DNA from: Reyranella aquatilis
Lineage (GTDB): Bacteria; Pseudomonadota; Alphaproteobacteria; Reyranellales; Reyranellaceae
Length of the DNA: 64,000 nt
Assembly (NCBI RefSeq): GCF_020880995.1
Contig: NZ_JAJISD010000003.1
Location: 372,001 to 436,000, forward strand
Reading direction: 5' to 3'
How positions within the stretch are numbered: the stretch's first letter is position 1; each line of letters begins with the position of its first letter. This document shows positions 27,994-39,049 of this stretch, piece after piece. Under the pieces are notes generated by a model. It saw only the letters and a list, made by a program, of their open reading frames with translations. It did no database searches and was not told the DNA's origin. The translations under genes were made by a program, and so were the position numbers.

Positions 27994-28547
27994 CAGGAGG
28001 GTTCCAGCCCCAGCGCCAGCAGCTCGTCGCGCCGGAGGTGTTGTTCGCCCGCGAGGAAGAACTCGTCGAGTTGCGGCGGCTTCACACGGGTGCCGGCCAG
28101 CATGGCGTGTGCCTGGCCGCGATGGTGCGTCTGGTGCTGGAAGAGATGTTCGAGGATCGAGATGACGCTCGAGGGCGGTGGCGTGCGGTTGGGCCGCGGC
28201 AGCGACAGGCCCTCGGCCAGGCTCTCGTCGGTCTGGCGCTCGCAGAAGGCGAGCAGCCGGCGATCGCTGGCGATCTGCGCGTCGTAGAGAGAGGCTGCGT
28301 CGGGGAAATCCGGAACCGGGTCGTGATAGCGCCGCAGCACCGTCGGATCGCGATGCAGGGCGTCAATGTAATAGAGGTCGACCCAGAGGATGTGATTGAG
28401 CGTGGCGCGCAGCGAGGGAAAGAAGCTCGTGCGCGGGGCGGCGAACTCTTCCGGTGTCAGCGCCTTGCAGGCGGTCAGCAGCCGATGGTTCGCCCAGATG
28501 TTGTTGCGGGCCATGGCGACGGCATGGCCTGGCAGCCCCGTCGCCAT
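27993..28547 (-). CDS. DinB/YfiT-family putative metal-dependent protein
   Basis: 184 residues with the DinB four-helix-bundle pattern: NNIWANHRLLTAC (helix 1), the metal His in LRATLNHILWVDLYYIDAL, and a second His pair in LEHLFQHQTHHRGQAHAML. DinB proteins of this type are often thiol-dependent enzymes or damage-inducible proteins. The start is uncertain: ATG 28547 is taken, but ATG 28514 (MARNNIWANHRLL) would match family N-termini equally well. It lies 20 bases after acnA and one base into the following fusion gene. Confidence 0.85.
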   Translation of the reverse strand: MATGLPGHAVAMARNNIWANHRLLTACKALTPEEFAAPRTSFFPSLRATLNHILWVDLYYIDALHRDPTVLRRYHDPVPDFPDAASLYDAQIASDRRLLAFCERQTDESLAEGLSLPRPNRTPPPSSVISILEHLFQHQTHHRGQAHAMLAGTRVKPPQLDEFFLAGEQHLRRDELLALGLEPS

Positions 28548-28567
28548 GGATCCCGTGTCCGCCGGCG

Positions 28568-31255
<2,688 letters not shown>

Positions 31256-31296
31256 GTCTTTACTCCTGAAGGGTCGGTTCGATCCGGATGTGGGGC

Positions 31297-31325
31297 AAAA
31301 TAGGGGCAGGGACCCTCACAGGCAA
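31297..31325 (-). promoter_or_regulatory. Candidate sigma-70 promoter of acnA
   Basis: Minus strand TTGCCT (31325-31320), 17-base spacer, TATTTT (31302-31297). It lies in the 111-base divergent gap between acnA and the TPR gene, 42 bases ahead of the acnA ATG. Confidence 0.5.
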
Positions 31326-31366
31326 TCGGGGATGCGGCTTTGCGGCCGTTGTGCCAGATTGCCCGC

Positions 31367-32377
31367 ATGCGACGTCGAATAGTCCAGACATTTGGGGTTT
31401 TTGCAGCCCTGCTCGCCCTCGCAGGAGAGGCATCCGCACAGCGCAATGCGACTGAATCGTGGGACCCCTCGGCGCGCGATTTCTCCTCGGGCGGGACGCT
31501 GGCCCCCGCCGCGCCCAGCGGGGCGGGGGTGGCGGGCGGCAATTCGCTCGACTCCCTCAACAAGATCCTCTCGGCCTCCCAGCTCTCGGCGGTCGACCGC
31601 TCGATCTATCTCAGCATCCGGGCCTTCCAGCTCAGCCGGCTGGGGCGAGAGGCGGAGAGCCAGAAGGACATCACCGAGATGGGCAAGGTCCTGCCGGGGA
31701 ACTGGCAGATCGTCCTTTCGAGCACGATGCCCGGCCTGGCCGGCAGCGGCGACCGGGCGGCCGCCCTGCGTACCCTCGACAGCGCCCTTCAGCGCAAGCC
31801 CGGCGATCCGTCCCTGACAATGGCGCAGGCGCAGGTCTACATGCAGATCGCCGACTTCTCGCGCGCCCTCGGCCTGCTCGACGCCGCCCTGGCCGCCGCC
31901 CAGAACCCCGTCGAGCGGCGTTCGGCCCTGTACTATCGCGGCCTCGCCAACTTCAACCTCGGCAACTTCCCGCAGGCCATCGAGGATTTCAACGCGACCC
32001 TGGCGGACCGTCCCAATTTCAAGTCGAAGCAGGCACCGCTCCTGTGGCGCTACGCGGCGCAGGTCGGCGCCAAACGGGATGCGCGCACGGCGCTCGCGCG
32101 GGAGGCCGGCGCGGAAAGCCTCAACGAGTGGCCGGGCCCGATCATCCGCTACCTTATCGGCAAGGGTACGGCCGGTGAACTCGAGGTGGCGGCCGAGTCC
32201 GACGATGCCGCCAAGCGGGCCAACGGCAAGTGCCCGGCCGCCTTCTTCATGGGCGTGGAAGCGGTGCGCAAGGGGGAGAAACAGCGCGCCCGCGAGCAGT
32301 TCCAGCTCGCGCAGGCGCGCTGCCCTACCACCTCCGAGTTCAACTGGGCCGCGTCGAGCGAGCTGAAGCGGCTCTGA
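31367..32377 (+). CDS. Exported TPR-repeat protein
   Basis: 336 residues. The N-terminus MRRRIVQTFGVFAALLALAG with cleavage near GEASAQ is a Sec signal peptide. The mature part has tetratricopeptide-like helix pairs from about 65 to 215 (AALRTLDSALQRKPGDPSL; RSALYYRGLANFNLGNFPQA), a protein-interaction scaffold. A TTG 27 bases earlier is in frame but would spoil the signal peptide. No enzymatic motif is visible. It converges on the next gene with no intervening base: the stops form TGATCA at 32375-32380. Confidence 0.8.
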   Translation: MRRRIVQTFGVFAALLALAGEASAQRNATESWDPSARDFSSGGTLAPAAPSGAGVAGGNSLDSLNKILSASQLSAVDRSIYLSIRAFQLSRLGREAESQKDITEMGKVLPGNWQIVLSSTMPGLAGSGDRAAALRTLDSALQRKPGDPSLTMAQAQVYMQIADFSRALGLLDAALAAAQNPVERRSALYYRGLANFNLGNFPQAIEDFNATLADRPNFKSKQAPLLWRYAAQVGAKRDARTALAREAGAESLNEWPGPIIRYLIGKGTAGELEVAAESDDAAKRANGKCPAAFFMGVEAVRKGEKQRAREQFQLAQARCPTTSEFNWAASSELKRL

Positions 32378-33175
32378 TCAGCCGGCCAGCGCCAGCGGCG
32401 ATACGAAGCGCGTGATCTCCGACAGGACGTAGGCCGTCTGCTGCAGGTGCGGGCTGTGGCCGCAGTCCGGCACCAGCCGGGTCTCGCAATAGCCGCCGAC
32501 CTTGCCGGCGATGATGCCGAGCTGCAGCTCGCTGCCGTATTCGTCGTCCTCGCCCTGGATCGCCTGCACCGGCACCAGCACACCCGGCAGCCGCCCGCTG
32601 GCGTCCATCGGCTCGAAGCCGGGCGCCATCCAGGCGTCGGACCAGAGGCGAAAGGCGCCGTCGACGTTTTCGCCGTGGTACTTCGCGAGCTTCTGGCGCA
32701 GGTCGCCGTCGGCGAACGCTGCGCGCGCCCGCGCGATGGCCTCGACGCAGACCGGTTCGTTGATCGCATGCGCGGCCAGCGTCACCACGGCACGCAGCGG
32801 CTCGGGGTCGGTGGCGGCGTAGTTGAGGGCGATGGTGCCGCCATCACTGTGGCCGACCAGCACGCAATCCTCGACGTTGAGCGCGGTCAGCAGGCGCGGC
32901 AGGACGTCGTCTGCCTCGATCTCCATGTAGCGGACGCCGGGATCGGACGGCCAGGCGCTCGATTTTCCGTAGCCGGTGCGGTCGTAGACGATCCCGCTGC
33001 AGCGCGTCGCGTCGCAGAGCTTCTGGGGGAAGTCGCGCCACATCTCGATGCAGCCCAGACCCTCGTGCAGGAAAATGAGCACGGTGCGATCGAAGCCGTC
33101 GTCGCGCGCGGGCTTGAGCCGCCGAACGCGCAGGCGGCGGTCGCCGAGATCGATCATTTCGTCCGGAGAGGGCAT
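32378..33175 (-). CDS. Alpha/beta hydrolase
   Basis: 265 residues from ATG 33175, preceded by AAGAGGG; the frame extends 36 codons further but that part overlaps the end of the RND gene region without conservation. Hydrolase-fold motifs: FLHEGLGCIEMWRDFP (oxyanion-hole region, HEG in place of the usual HGG/HGF), VLVGHSDGGTIAL with nucleophile Ser, IQGEDDEYG (acid) and PDCGHSPHLQ (catalytic His). It resembles small carboxylester and meta-cleavage-product hydrolases. It is the last gene downstream of the efflux cluster, 46 bases after RND pump 1, and may only be co-transcribed by position. Confidence 0.88.
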   Translation of the reverse strand: MPSPDEMIDLGDRRLRVRRLKPARDDGFDRTVLIFLHEGLGCIEMWRDFPQKLCDATRCSGIVYDRTGYGKSSAWPSDPGVRYMEIEADDVLPRLLTALNVEDCVLVGHSDGGTIALNYAATDPEPLRAVVTLAAHAINEPVCVEAIARARAAFADGDLRQKLAKYHGENVDGAFRLWSDAWMAPGFEPMDASGRLPGVLVPVQAIQGEDDEYGSELQLGIIAGKVGGYCETRLVPDCGHSPHLQQTAYVLSEITRFVSPLALAG

Positions 33176-33221
33176 CGCCCTCTTTTCAGCGCGGCTCAGG
33201 CTCCGGTCAAGGCGGCGGTCG

Positions 33222-36200
33222 TCACGCCGGGGCAAGGCCGGCTTGTGGGGCTGGGACGGTCGTCCGGCGCCGCGAGAAGACACCGATGGCGGCCGGCAGC
33301 ACCGTCAAGAACAGGAACGGCGCCAGCAGGGTGCCGCCCACGACGACGATGGCGAGCGGCCGCTGGACCTGGCTGCCGATCGCCGTCGAGAAGGCGGCGG
33401 GCAGCAGGCCGACGGCGGCGGCGACGCAGGTCATCAGCACCGGCCTCATCTGCTGCTCGCAGGTTTCGCGCAACGCCTGCTCACGTTCGATCCCCGCGGC
33501 GACGAGCCGGTTGAAGCAGCTCACCACCATGATGCCGTTCATCGCCGCGATGCCGAACAGCGCCACGAAGCCGATCGCGGCCGAGATGCTGAACGACATG
33601 TCGGCCGCCCACAGGGCCAGGATGCCGCCGGAGATGGCCAGCGGCATGGCGGCGCCCGCGAGCAGCGTGTCGGTCAGGGAGCCGAAGCTCACATAGAGCA
33701 ACAGCAGGATCAGCCCGATGGCGATCGGCACCGCGATCGCGAGCCGGGCGATGGCGCTCTCGAAGTTCACGAAGTCGCCGGCCCAGTCGAGCCGGTAGCC
33801 GCCCGGAAGCTTCACCTGCTCCGCCACCTTCTGCTGCGCCTCCAGCACCGCGCCGCCGAGGTCGCGGCCGCGCACGCTGAACTTCACCGGGATGTATCGC
33901 TCCTGCTGCTCGCGATAGATGTAGAAGGCGCCGGTCGCGAGCTGGACCGTCGCCACTTCGCCTAGCGGCACCTGAACGACGCTGCCATTGGGCCCGACAG
34001 TGCCAATGGAGATCCGCCGGATCGCATCCATGTCCTGGCGATAGCGGGGCGCCAGCCGGACCAGCAGCGGGAAATGCCGGTCGCTGCCTTCCTCGTAGAG
34101 ATCGCCCGCGGCCTGGCCGCCGACGGCTGCCTGGATCGTGGCGTTGATGTCGCCCGGCGACAGGCCGTAGCGCGCCGCCTTCGCGCGGTCGATGTCGATG
34201 CGGATAGTCGGCTGGCCCAGCAGCGGCGGCACCTGGATGTCGGTGATGCCGGGCACGGTTTCCAGCACCTTTCGGATGTCGACCGCGATCTTGCGCAGCG
34301 TGGTGAGGTCGGGTCCGGAAATCTTGATCGCGTTCTCCGCGTCGATGCCGGAGGCCGCTTCCTGCACATTGTCCTGGATGTACTGCGAGAAGGCGAAGGT
34401 CACGCCGGGAAACGCCTTGCGCAGCGCGTCGGCCATCTCGTTGACCAGGTCGGGCTTCTCCAGCCCCTTGCGCCATTTGTCGGCGGGCTTCAGCGGCACG
34501 AAGAACTCGGCGTTGGAGAAGCCGTCCGGATCGGTGCCGTCGTCCGGCCGTCCGTGCTGCGAGACCACCGTCTCGACCTCGGGGAAGCTCTTCACCAGCC
34601 GGCGCATGCGATTGACGTAGCCGTTGCCCTCGTCGAGCGAGACCGATGGCGGGAGGGCCGCGCGCAACCAGATGTTGCCTTCCTCCAGCTTGGGCAGGAA
34701 CTCGAGGCCGACGGTGCTGGCCGCGAAGCCGGCCGCCAGCATGACCCCGAGGCCGACGGCCAGCATGGCGTGGCGCCAGCCGAGCGCCAGCGCGTAAGCC
34801 TGGCGATAGAGGCGGCGCAGGCCGCGGACGAGGAAGGTCTCGGTTTCGGAGACCTTCTCCGGCAGCAGCAGCGCGGCGAGCGCGGGCGACACCGTGAAGG
34901 TCGCCAGCAGGCCGCCCGCCAGCGCGTAGGCGTAGGTCTGGGCCATCGGCCCGAAGATGCGCCCCTCGACGCCCGAGAGGGTGAACAGCGGCAGGAAGCC
35001 CGCGATGATGATGGTGGCCGAGAAGAAGATCGCCTTGGTCACCTCGCCGGATGCTTCGTAGATCGTGAACAGCTTGCCGGTGAGACCCTCGGGCTCCTCC
35101 CTCACCTGCCGCGAACCCGGTCCGTGGCTGGCTTCGGCAAGATGGCGGAAGATGTTCTCGACCATGATCACGGTGGCGTCGACGATGATGCCGAAGTCGA
35201 TGGCGCCCATCGACAGCAGGTTCGCCGACTCGCCGTTCAGCACCAGGATCGCGACAGCGAACAGCAGGGCGAAGGGAATGGTGGCGGAAACGATCAGCGC
35301 GCTGCGCAGGTCGCCGAGAAACAGCCACTGGATCAGGAAGATCAGGCAGACGCCCATCACCATGTTGTGCAGCACGGTGTGGGTCGTCACCTCGACGAGG
35401 ACGCTGCGGTCGTAGATGCGCTCGATGCGGACGCCCGGCGGCAGCAGGCTCGACGCGTTGATGCGCTCGACCTCCTTTTCGACGGCGCGCAGGGTCGGCA
35501 TCGTCTCCGCGCCACGCCGCATCAGCACGATGCCTTCGACCACATCGTCGTCGTCGTCGTGCCCGGCAACGCCCAGCCGCGGCTCGTTGCCGACGGTGAC
35601 CTCGGCGATGTCGGACACCAGGGTCGGCGATCCGTCGCGTGCCAGGAGCATGGTGTTGCGGATGTCGTCCATCGACCGGATCTGGCCGACGGCGCGCACC
35701 ACGGCCGACTGCGGTCCGAGATTGACGGTGTTGGCGCCCACATTGACGTTGGCGCTGTTCAATCCGTCGATCACCTGCTTCAGCGTGAGCCCGTGAGCCT
35801 GCAGGCGGTCGAGGTCCACGGTGATGTCGAAGGTCTTGCTCTTGCCGCCCCACGTGGTGACGTCGATCACGCCCGGTACGGCCTTCAGGCGCCGCAGCAG
35901 GATCCAGTCCTGGATGGTCTTGAGGTCGGTGACGCTGAAGCCCTTCGGCCCGGTCACGCGGTAGCGGAAGATCTCGCCGATCGGGCTGGTGGGCGAGATG
36001 ATCGGCTGGGCGCCGTTGGGCAGCGGACCGAGCTGGGCCAGCCGGTTGGTCACGAGCTGCGCGGCCTCGCGGTAGGTGAGGTCGTAGGTGAACTGCACCT
36101 TCACGTCGCTGAGGCCGACGAGCGAGATCGAGCGGATCGACTTCACGTAGGGAAGGCCCGCCATCTGCACTTCCATCGGGATCGTGATGTAGCGCTCGAT

Positions 36201-36377
36201 CTCCTCCGACGACTGGCCGGGATTCTGCGTCACGATGTCGACCAGAGGCGGAACCGGGTCGGGATAGGCCTCGATATTGAGGCGCTTGTAGGCGAACAGG
36301 CCGCCGCCGATCATCAGCACGGCGAGAATCAAGACCAGGACGCGCTGCCGAAGTGCTGCGCCGACAATTGCATTCAT
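33222..36377 (-). CDS. RND efflux pump, CzcA/CusA-like (copy 1)
   Basis: 1051-residue inner-membrane proton antiporter with the full 12-helix RND layout: a first helix at about 11-30 (LVLILAVLMIGGGLFAYKRL) and two large periplasmic loops. The fourth-helix motif GAIDFGIIVDATVIMVEN is close to the DFGxxVDGxxxxxEN motif of heavy-metal-efflux RNDs but has Ala for Gly, so metal specificity is not assured. It has no adaptor or outer-membrane gene of its own. The paralogue at 39046-42201 has the same length and looks roughly three-quarters identical over the first 240 residues by eye. A 73-base gap separates it from the adenylate cyclase gene upstream. Confidence 0.93.
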   Translation of the reverse strand: MNAIVGAALRQRVLVLILAVLMIGGGLFAYKRLNIEAYPDPVPPLVDIVTQNPGQSSEEIERYITIPMEVQMAGLPYVKSIRSISLVGLSDVKVQFTYDLTYREAAQLVTNRLAQLGPLPNGAQPIISPTSPIGEIFRYRVTGPKGFSVTDLKTIQDWILLRRLKAVPGVIDVTTWGGKSKTFDITVDLDRLQAHGLTLKQVIDGLNSANVNVGANTVNLGPQSAVVRAVGQIRSMDDIRNTMLLARDGSPTLVSDIAEVTVGNEPRLGVAGHDDDDDVVEGIVLMRRGAETMPTLRAVEKEVERINASSLLPPGVRIERIYDRSVLVEVTTHTVLHNMVMGVCLIFLIQWLFLGDLRSALIVSATIPFALLFAVAILVLNGESANLLSMGAIDFGIIVDATVIMVENIFRHLAEASHGPGSRQVREEPEGLTGKLFTIYEASGEVTKAIFFSATIIIAGFLPLFTLSGVEGRIFGPMAQTYAYALAGGLLATFTVSPALAALLLPEKVSETETFLVRGLRRLYRQAYALALGWRHAMLAVGLGVMLAAGFAASTVGLEFLPKLEEGNIWLRAALPPSVSLDEGNGYVNRMRRLVKSFPEVETVVSQHGRPDDGTDPDGFSNAEFFVPLKPADKWRKGLEKPDLVNEMADALRKAFPGVTFAFSQYIQDNVQEAASGIDAENAIKISGPDLTTLRKIAVDIRKVLETVPGITDIQVPPLLGQPTIRIDIDRAKAARYGLSPGDINATIQAAVGGQAAGDLYEEGSDRHFPLLVRLAPRYRQDMDAIRRISIGTVGPNGSVVQVPLGEVATVQLATGAFYIYREQQERYIPVKFSVRGRDLGGAVLEAQQKVAEQVKLPGGYRLDWAGDFVNFESAIARLAIAVPIAIGLILLLLYVSFGSLTDTLLAGAAMPLAISGGILALWAADMSFSISAAIGFVALFGIAAMNGIMVVSCFNRLVAAGIEREQALRETCEQQMRPVLMTCVAAAVGLLPAAFSTAIGSQVQRPLAIVVVGGTLLAPFLFLTVLPAAIGVFSRRRTTVPAPQAGLAPA

Positions 36378-36450
36378 CCGAGGACCCCACGGCAGGCCGT
36401 CGGGCGGCGATGCCTTCGCCGTCAGCTAAAACACAAGTCGCGCAACCACA

Positions 36451-37494
36451 CTAGCGTTGCGAGTACATCGCCTCTGCAACTCCGGTGGCGGGCGCCGCCA
36501 GTCGCAGCTCGCCTGAAATGCCGTGCACGTCCTCGTCGACGATCCGGTGCCAGCTATCGGGTGCGAGACCACTGCGCGCGGCCTCCGCCAGCGCCTCCTC
36601 CGAGACCAGCAGCGGCGATCCGTACTTCTTCGTCAGCCGCTCGATGCGCGAACAGACGTTCACGGCATGGCCGACCACGGAGTATTCGAGGCGCTGCTCG
36701 TCGCCGATGGCGCCGATGACGATCTCGCCGTAGTGGATACCGACGCCGACGCGCACCGGGGGCTCGCCGTGCCGGGTGCGCGCGACGTTCCAGGCATCGA
36801 TCGCCGCAATCAGCGCGAGACCGCAGCGGATGGCGGCCAGGGCGTCCTCCGGCGAGGACTGCACCGCGCCGAAGACCGCGAGCACGCCGTCGCCGATGAA
36901 CTTGTCGATGAGACCGCCCTCTGCCTCCACGGTGCGCGAGATCAGCATGCGATACTCCTGCAGGAACCCGAAAAGCGCATCGGGCTCCATCGTCTGCACC
37001 GAAGCGGTGAAGTCGCGCATGTCCATGAACAGGATGGCGGCGTTCGTACGCCGGCCCCGCGTTGCCCGCAGTCCCTCGCGGGCCAGGCGGTCGACCAGCT
37101 CGGAGGGCAGGTAGCGCGACAGGTTGAGATTCTGCAGGCGCTCCCGGTCGAGGCTGTGCCGCAGCCGATCGGCCAGCAGGGCGCAGGCGAGGAAGACCGC
37201 GGCCGTGCCGATGCCTTCGACGGCGTAGTAGCTGAAGCGCGGACTGATGAAGGCGGGCGGCGGATTGGCCCCGATCATCCAGCCGAAGGCCATGAGCGCG
37301 GCGAGGACGCCGGTCCAGCGTCCTGCGAGCCACGAGGCGCCGAAGATGACGACGAGATAGAGGGCGGTGAGCCGCAGGTCGCCGGTGACGATGTCGGCAT
37401 AGCCCACCGCCGCCGACACGACGAAGGCGCCCAGCAGGATGGCCCCCTTGAACGCGGTGGCCGGCGGGCGTCGCTTCGTTGCCATGACCGACAT
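36451..37494 (-). CDS. Membrane-bound class III adenylate cyclase
   Basis: 347 residues. About four membrane helices in residues 15-115 form an uncharacterised sensor-like region, then a linker (LNLSRYLPSELVDRL, the short helix typical before bacterial cyclase domains). The catalytic domain runs from about 145 to 330: metal Asp in AAILFMDMRDFT and IGDGVLAVFG, substrate Lys in DKFIGDG, and transition-state Asn/Arg in AVNVCSRIE. All needed residues appear present, so it should make cAMP as a homodimer. It lies 19 bases after the outer-membrane factor gene, inside the efflux operon, an unusual position. The start could be ATG 37494 or 37485. Confidence 0.92.
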   Translation of the reverse strand: MSVMATKRRPPATAFKGAILLGAFVVSAAVGYADIVTGDLRLTALYLVVIFGASWLAGRWTGVLAALMAFGWMIGANPPPAFISPRFSYYAVEGIGTAAVFLACALLADRLRHSLDRERLQNLNLSRYLPSELVDRLAREGLRATRGRRTNAAILFMDMRDFTASVQTMEPDALFGFLQEYRMLISRTVEAEGGLIDKFIGDGVLAVFGAVQSSPEDALAAIRCGLALIAAIDAWNVARTRHGEPPVRVGVGIHYGEIVIGAIGDEQRLEYSVVGHAVNVCSRIERLTKKYGSPLLVSEEALAEAARSGLAPDSWHRIVDEDVHGISGELRLAAPATGVAEAMYSQR

Positions 37495-37513
37495 GGCATA
37501 CCGATCCGCCGTG

Positions 37514-39049
37514 TCAGCGCTGGGTGTTGGAGGAGATGGACCAGGGAGAGGCCGGCGGCTTGCAACGCGACCGGCCGTTGCCCGGACCGGTGCCGTCGCG
37601 GTTCCACCAGCCGCCGCCCAGCGCCTGGAAAAGCGCCGCGGTGTTGGTGAGACGTGCGGCCTGCGCCTGGACGCGTGTAAGCAGCGTCTGCTGATAGGTG
37701 AGTTCGGCGATCAGGACGATGACGTAGGTCGTGTCGCCGAGTTCGAGGCGCTTGCGGGCAATGTTGAGCGCGGTGGCGGCGGCGCGCTCCGCCTCGACGG
37801 CCGACTTGAGCGCGACGGCGTCGTATTCGAGCGCGTTCAGCGTGTCGGCCACGTTGCGGAAAGCCTGGAGGACGATCGACTGGTATTGCGCGTCGGCCTG
37901 TTCGAGGGCGGCGACCGCCGACCGTTTCTTGGCGGCGAGTGCGCCGCCGTCGATCAGCGTCTGGATGGCGCTGGCGCCGGTGGTGGCGCCGGCGAGTCCC
38001 GGCATGAAGAGCGTGCCGAGCGAAAGGGCGCTGCTGTTCAGGCCGAAACCCAGCGTGACCTGCGGAAGCTGGTTGGCGACCGCGACGCCGACCTGCGCGC
38101 TGGCGGCATGGAGATTGGCCTCCGCGGCGCGAATGTCGGGACGCTGCTCGACGAGTTGCGAGGGCAGGGTGAGCGGGAGTTCGTGCGGCAGCTTGAGGTC
38201 GCCCAGCTCGAAATGCTCGGGGCCCGCTTCGCTGGGCAGTCGCCCGGTGAGGACCGCCAGCAGGTTGCGCTGCTGCGCCAGCGCCTTCTCGAGCGGCGGC
38301 AGCGTCGCCTCGGCCTGGGCGAGCGCCGCCTGCTGGGTAGCGACGTCGGCACCCGGAATGGCGCCGAGACCCGACTGGCGGGTGAGGATGCCGAGCGTCT
38401 CGCGCTGGGCTGCGATGATCCGCTTGGTCGCGGCCACCTGCCCGCGCAGCGACGCCTCGACGATGGCGGCTGCGACGACGTTGGAGGCGAGCGAGAGATA
38501 GGCGCCCTCGAGCTGGAAGCACTGCGCCTCGGCCAGCGCGTCGAGCGATTCGATCTGCCGGCGATTGCCGCCCCAGAGATCGAGCGCATAGGTAATCTGC
38601 AGGCCGGCGACGAACAGGCCGTAGATCGGCTGCTGGTCGGCCGTCGCCGATTGCAGGCTGGCCGGCGTCTGGTTCTGCGTGGCGCTGAACGTGCCCTGGA
38701 GAGTGGGAAACAGGGTCGCCCGCTGCGCCCGCGCGTTCTGCTGCGCCACCCGCAAGCCTGCGATGGCGGCCTTGATGTCGGGATTGGCGCGCAGCGACTG
38801 CTCGATCAGGCCGTTGAGCTGCGGCGACTGGAACACGCCCCACCACTGGCCGGGAATGTCCATGCTCTGGACGATACGTTGTGCCTCGCCTCCCGGGATA
38901 CCGGCCGCGACGAGGTCGCTCTTCTGGTCGGGAACGTAGGTCGCCGTCTTGGGGCCGTCGGGTGAAACGAAGTCGGGACCGACCATGCAGCCGGCAAGGG
39001 CGCCGGCCGCGACGAGCGGCAGCACGGCGAGGAAGGGACGTCGCATCAT
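37514..39049 (-). CDS. RND outer-membrane factor, NodT/OprM family lipoprotein
   Basis: 511 residues. The lipobox LAGC after MMRRPFLAVLPLVAAGA, followed by MVGPDF, is the classic N-terminus of NodT-type outer-membrane channels. Two repeated long coiled-coil regions follow (about 105-220 and 300-440; SLRANPDIKAA, RPDIRAAEANL), giving the trimeric alpha-barrel. The start at 39049 overlaps the RND2 stop by four bases (ATGA) with GGAGG upstream, so translation is coupled to pump 2. It is the only outer-membrane channel in the locus and must serve both pumps if pump 1 has no other partner. The C-terminal tail (about 470-511) is low-complexity. Confidence 0.94.
   Translation of the reverse strand: MMRRPFLAVLPLVAAGALAGCMVGPDFVSPDGPKTATYVPDQKSDLVAAGIPGGEAQRIVQSMDIPGQWWGVFQSPQLNGLIEQSLRANPDIKAAIAGLRVAQQNARAQRATLFPTLQGTFSATQNQTPASLQSATADQQPIYGLFVAGLQITYALDLWGGNRRQIESLDALAEAQCFQLEGAYLSLASNVVAAAIVEASLRGQVAATKRIIAAQRETLGILTRQSGLGAIPGADVATQQAALAQAEATLPPLEKALAQQRNLLAVLTGRLPSEAGPEHFELGDLKLPHELPLTLPSQLVEQRPDIRAAEANLHAASAQVGVAVANQLPQVTLGFGLNSSALSLGTLFMPGLAGATTGASAIQTLIDGGALAAKKRSAVAALEQADAQYQSIVLQAFRNVADTLNALEYDAVALKSAVEAERAAATALNIARKRLELGDTTYVIVLIAELTYQQTLLTRVQAQAARLTNTAALFQALGGGWWNRDGTGPGNGRSRCKPPASPWSISSNTQR

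Noticed and set aside
33175-33283. Upstream extension of the alpha/beta hydrolase by 36 residues
   Set aside because: The extension overlaps the RND1 3' end, is Arg/Pro-rich and lacks a ribosome site, whereas ATG 33175 follows AAGAGGG.
33481-36719. Long open frames on both strands within the RND pump 1 and cyclase region
   Set aside because: Low-complexity Arg/Ala/Gly products, no motifs, and full overlap with well-supported genes.
36451-37494. His in VVGHAVN of the adenylate cyclase, at first read as loss of a specificity residue
   Set aside because: That position is not catalytic (mammalian cyclases have Lys there). The Asn, Arg, Lys and both metal Asp residues are present.
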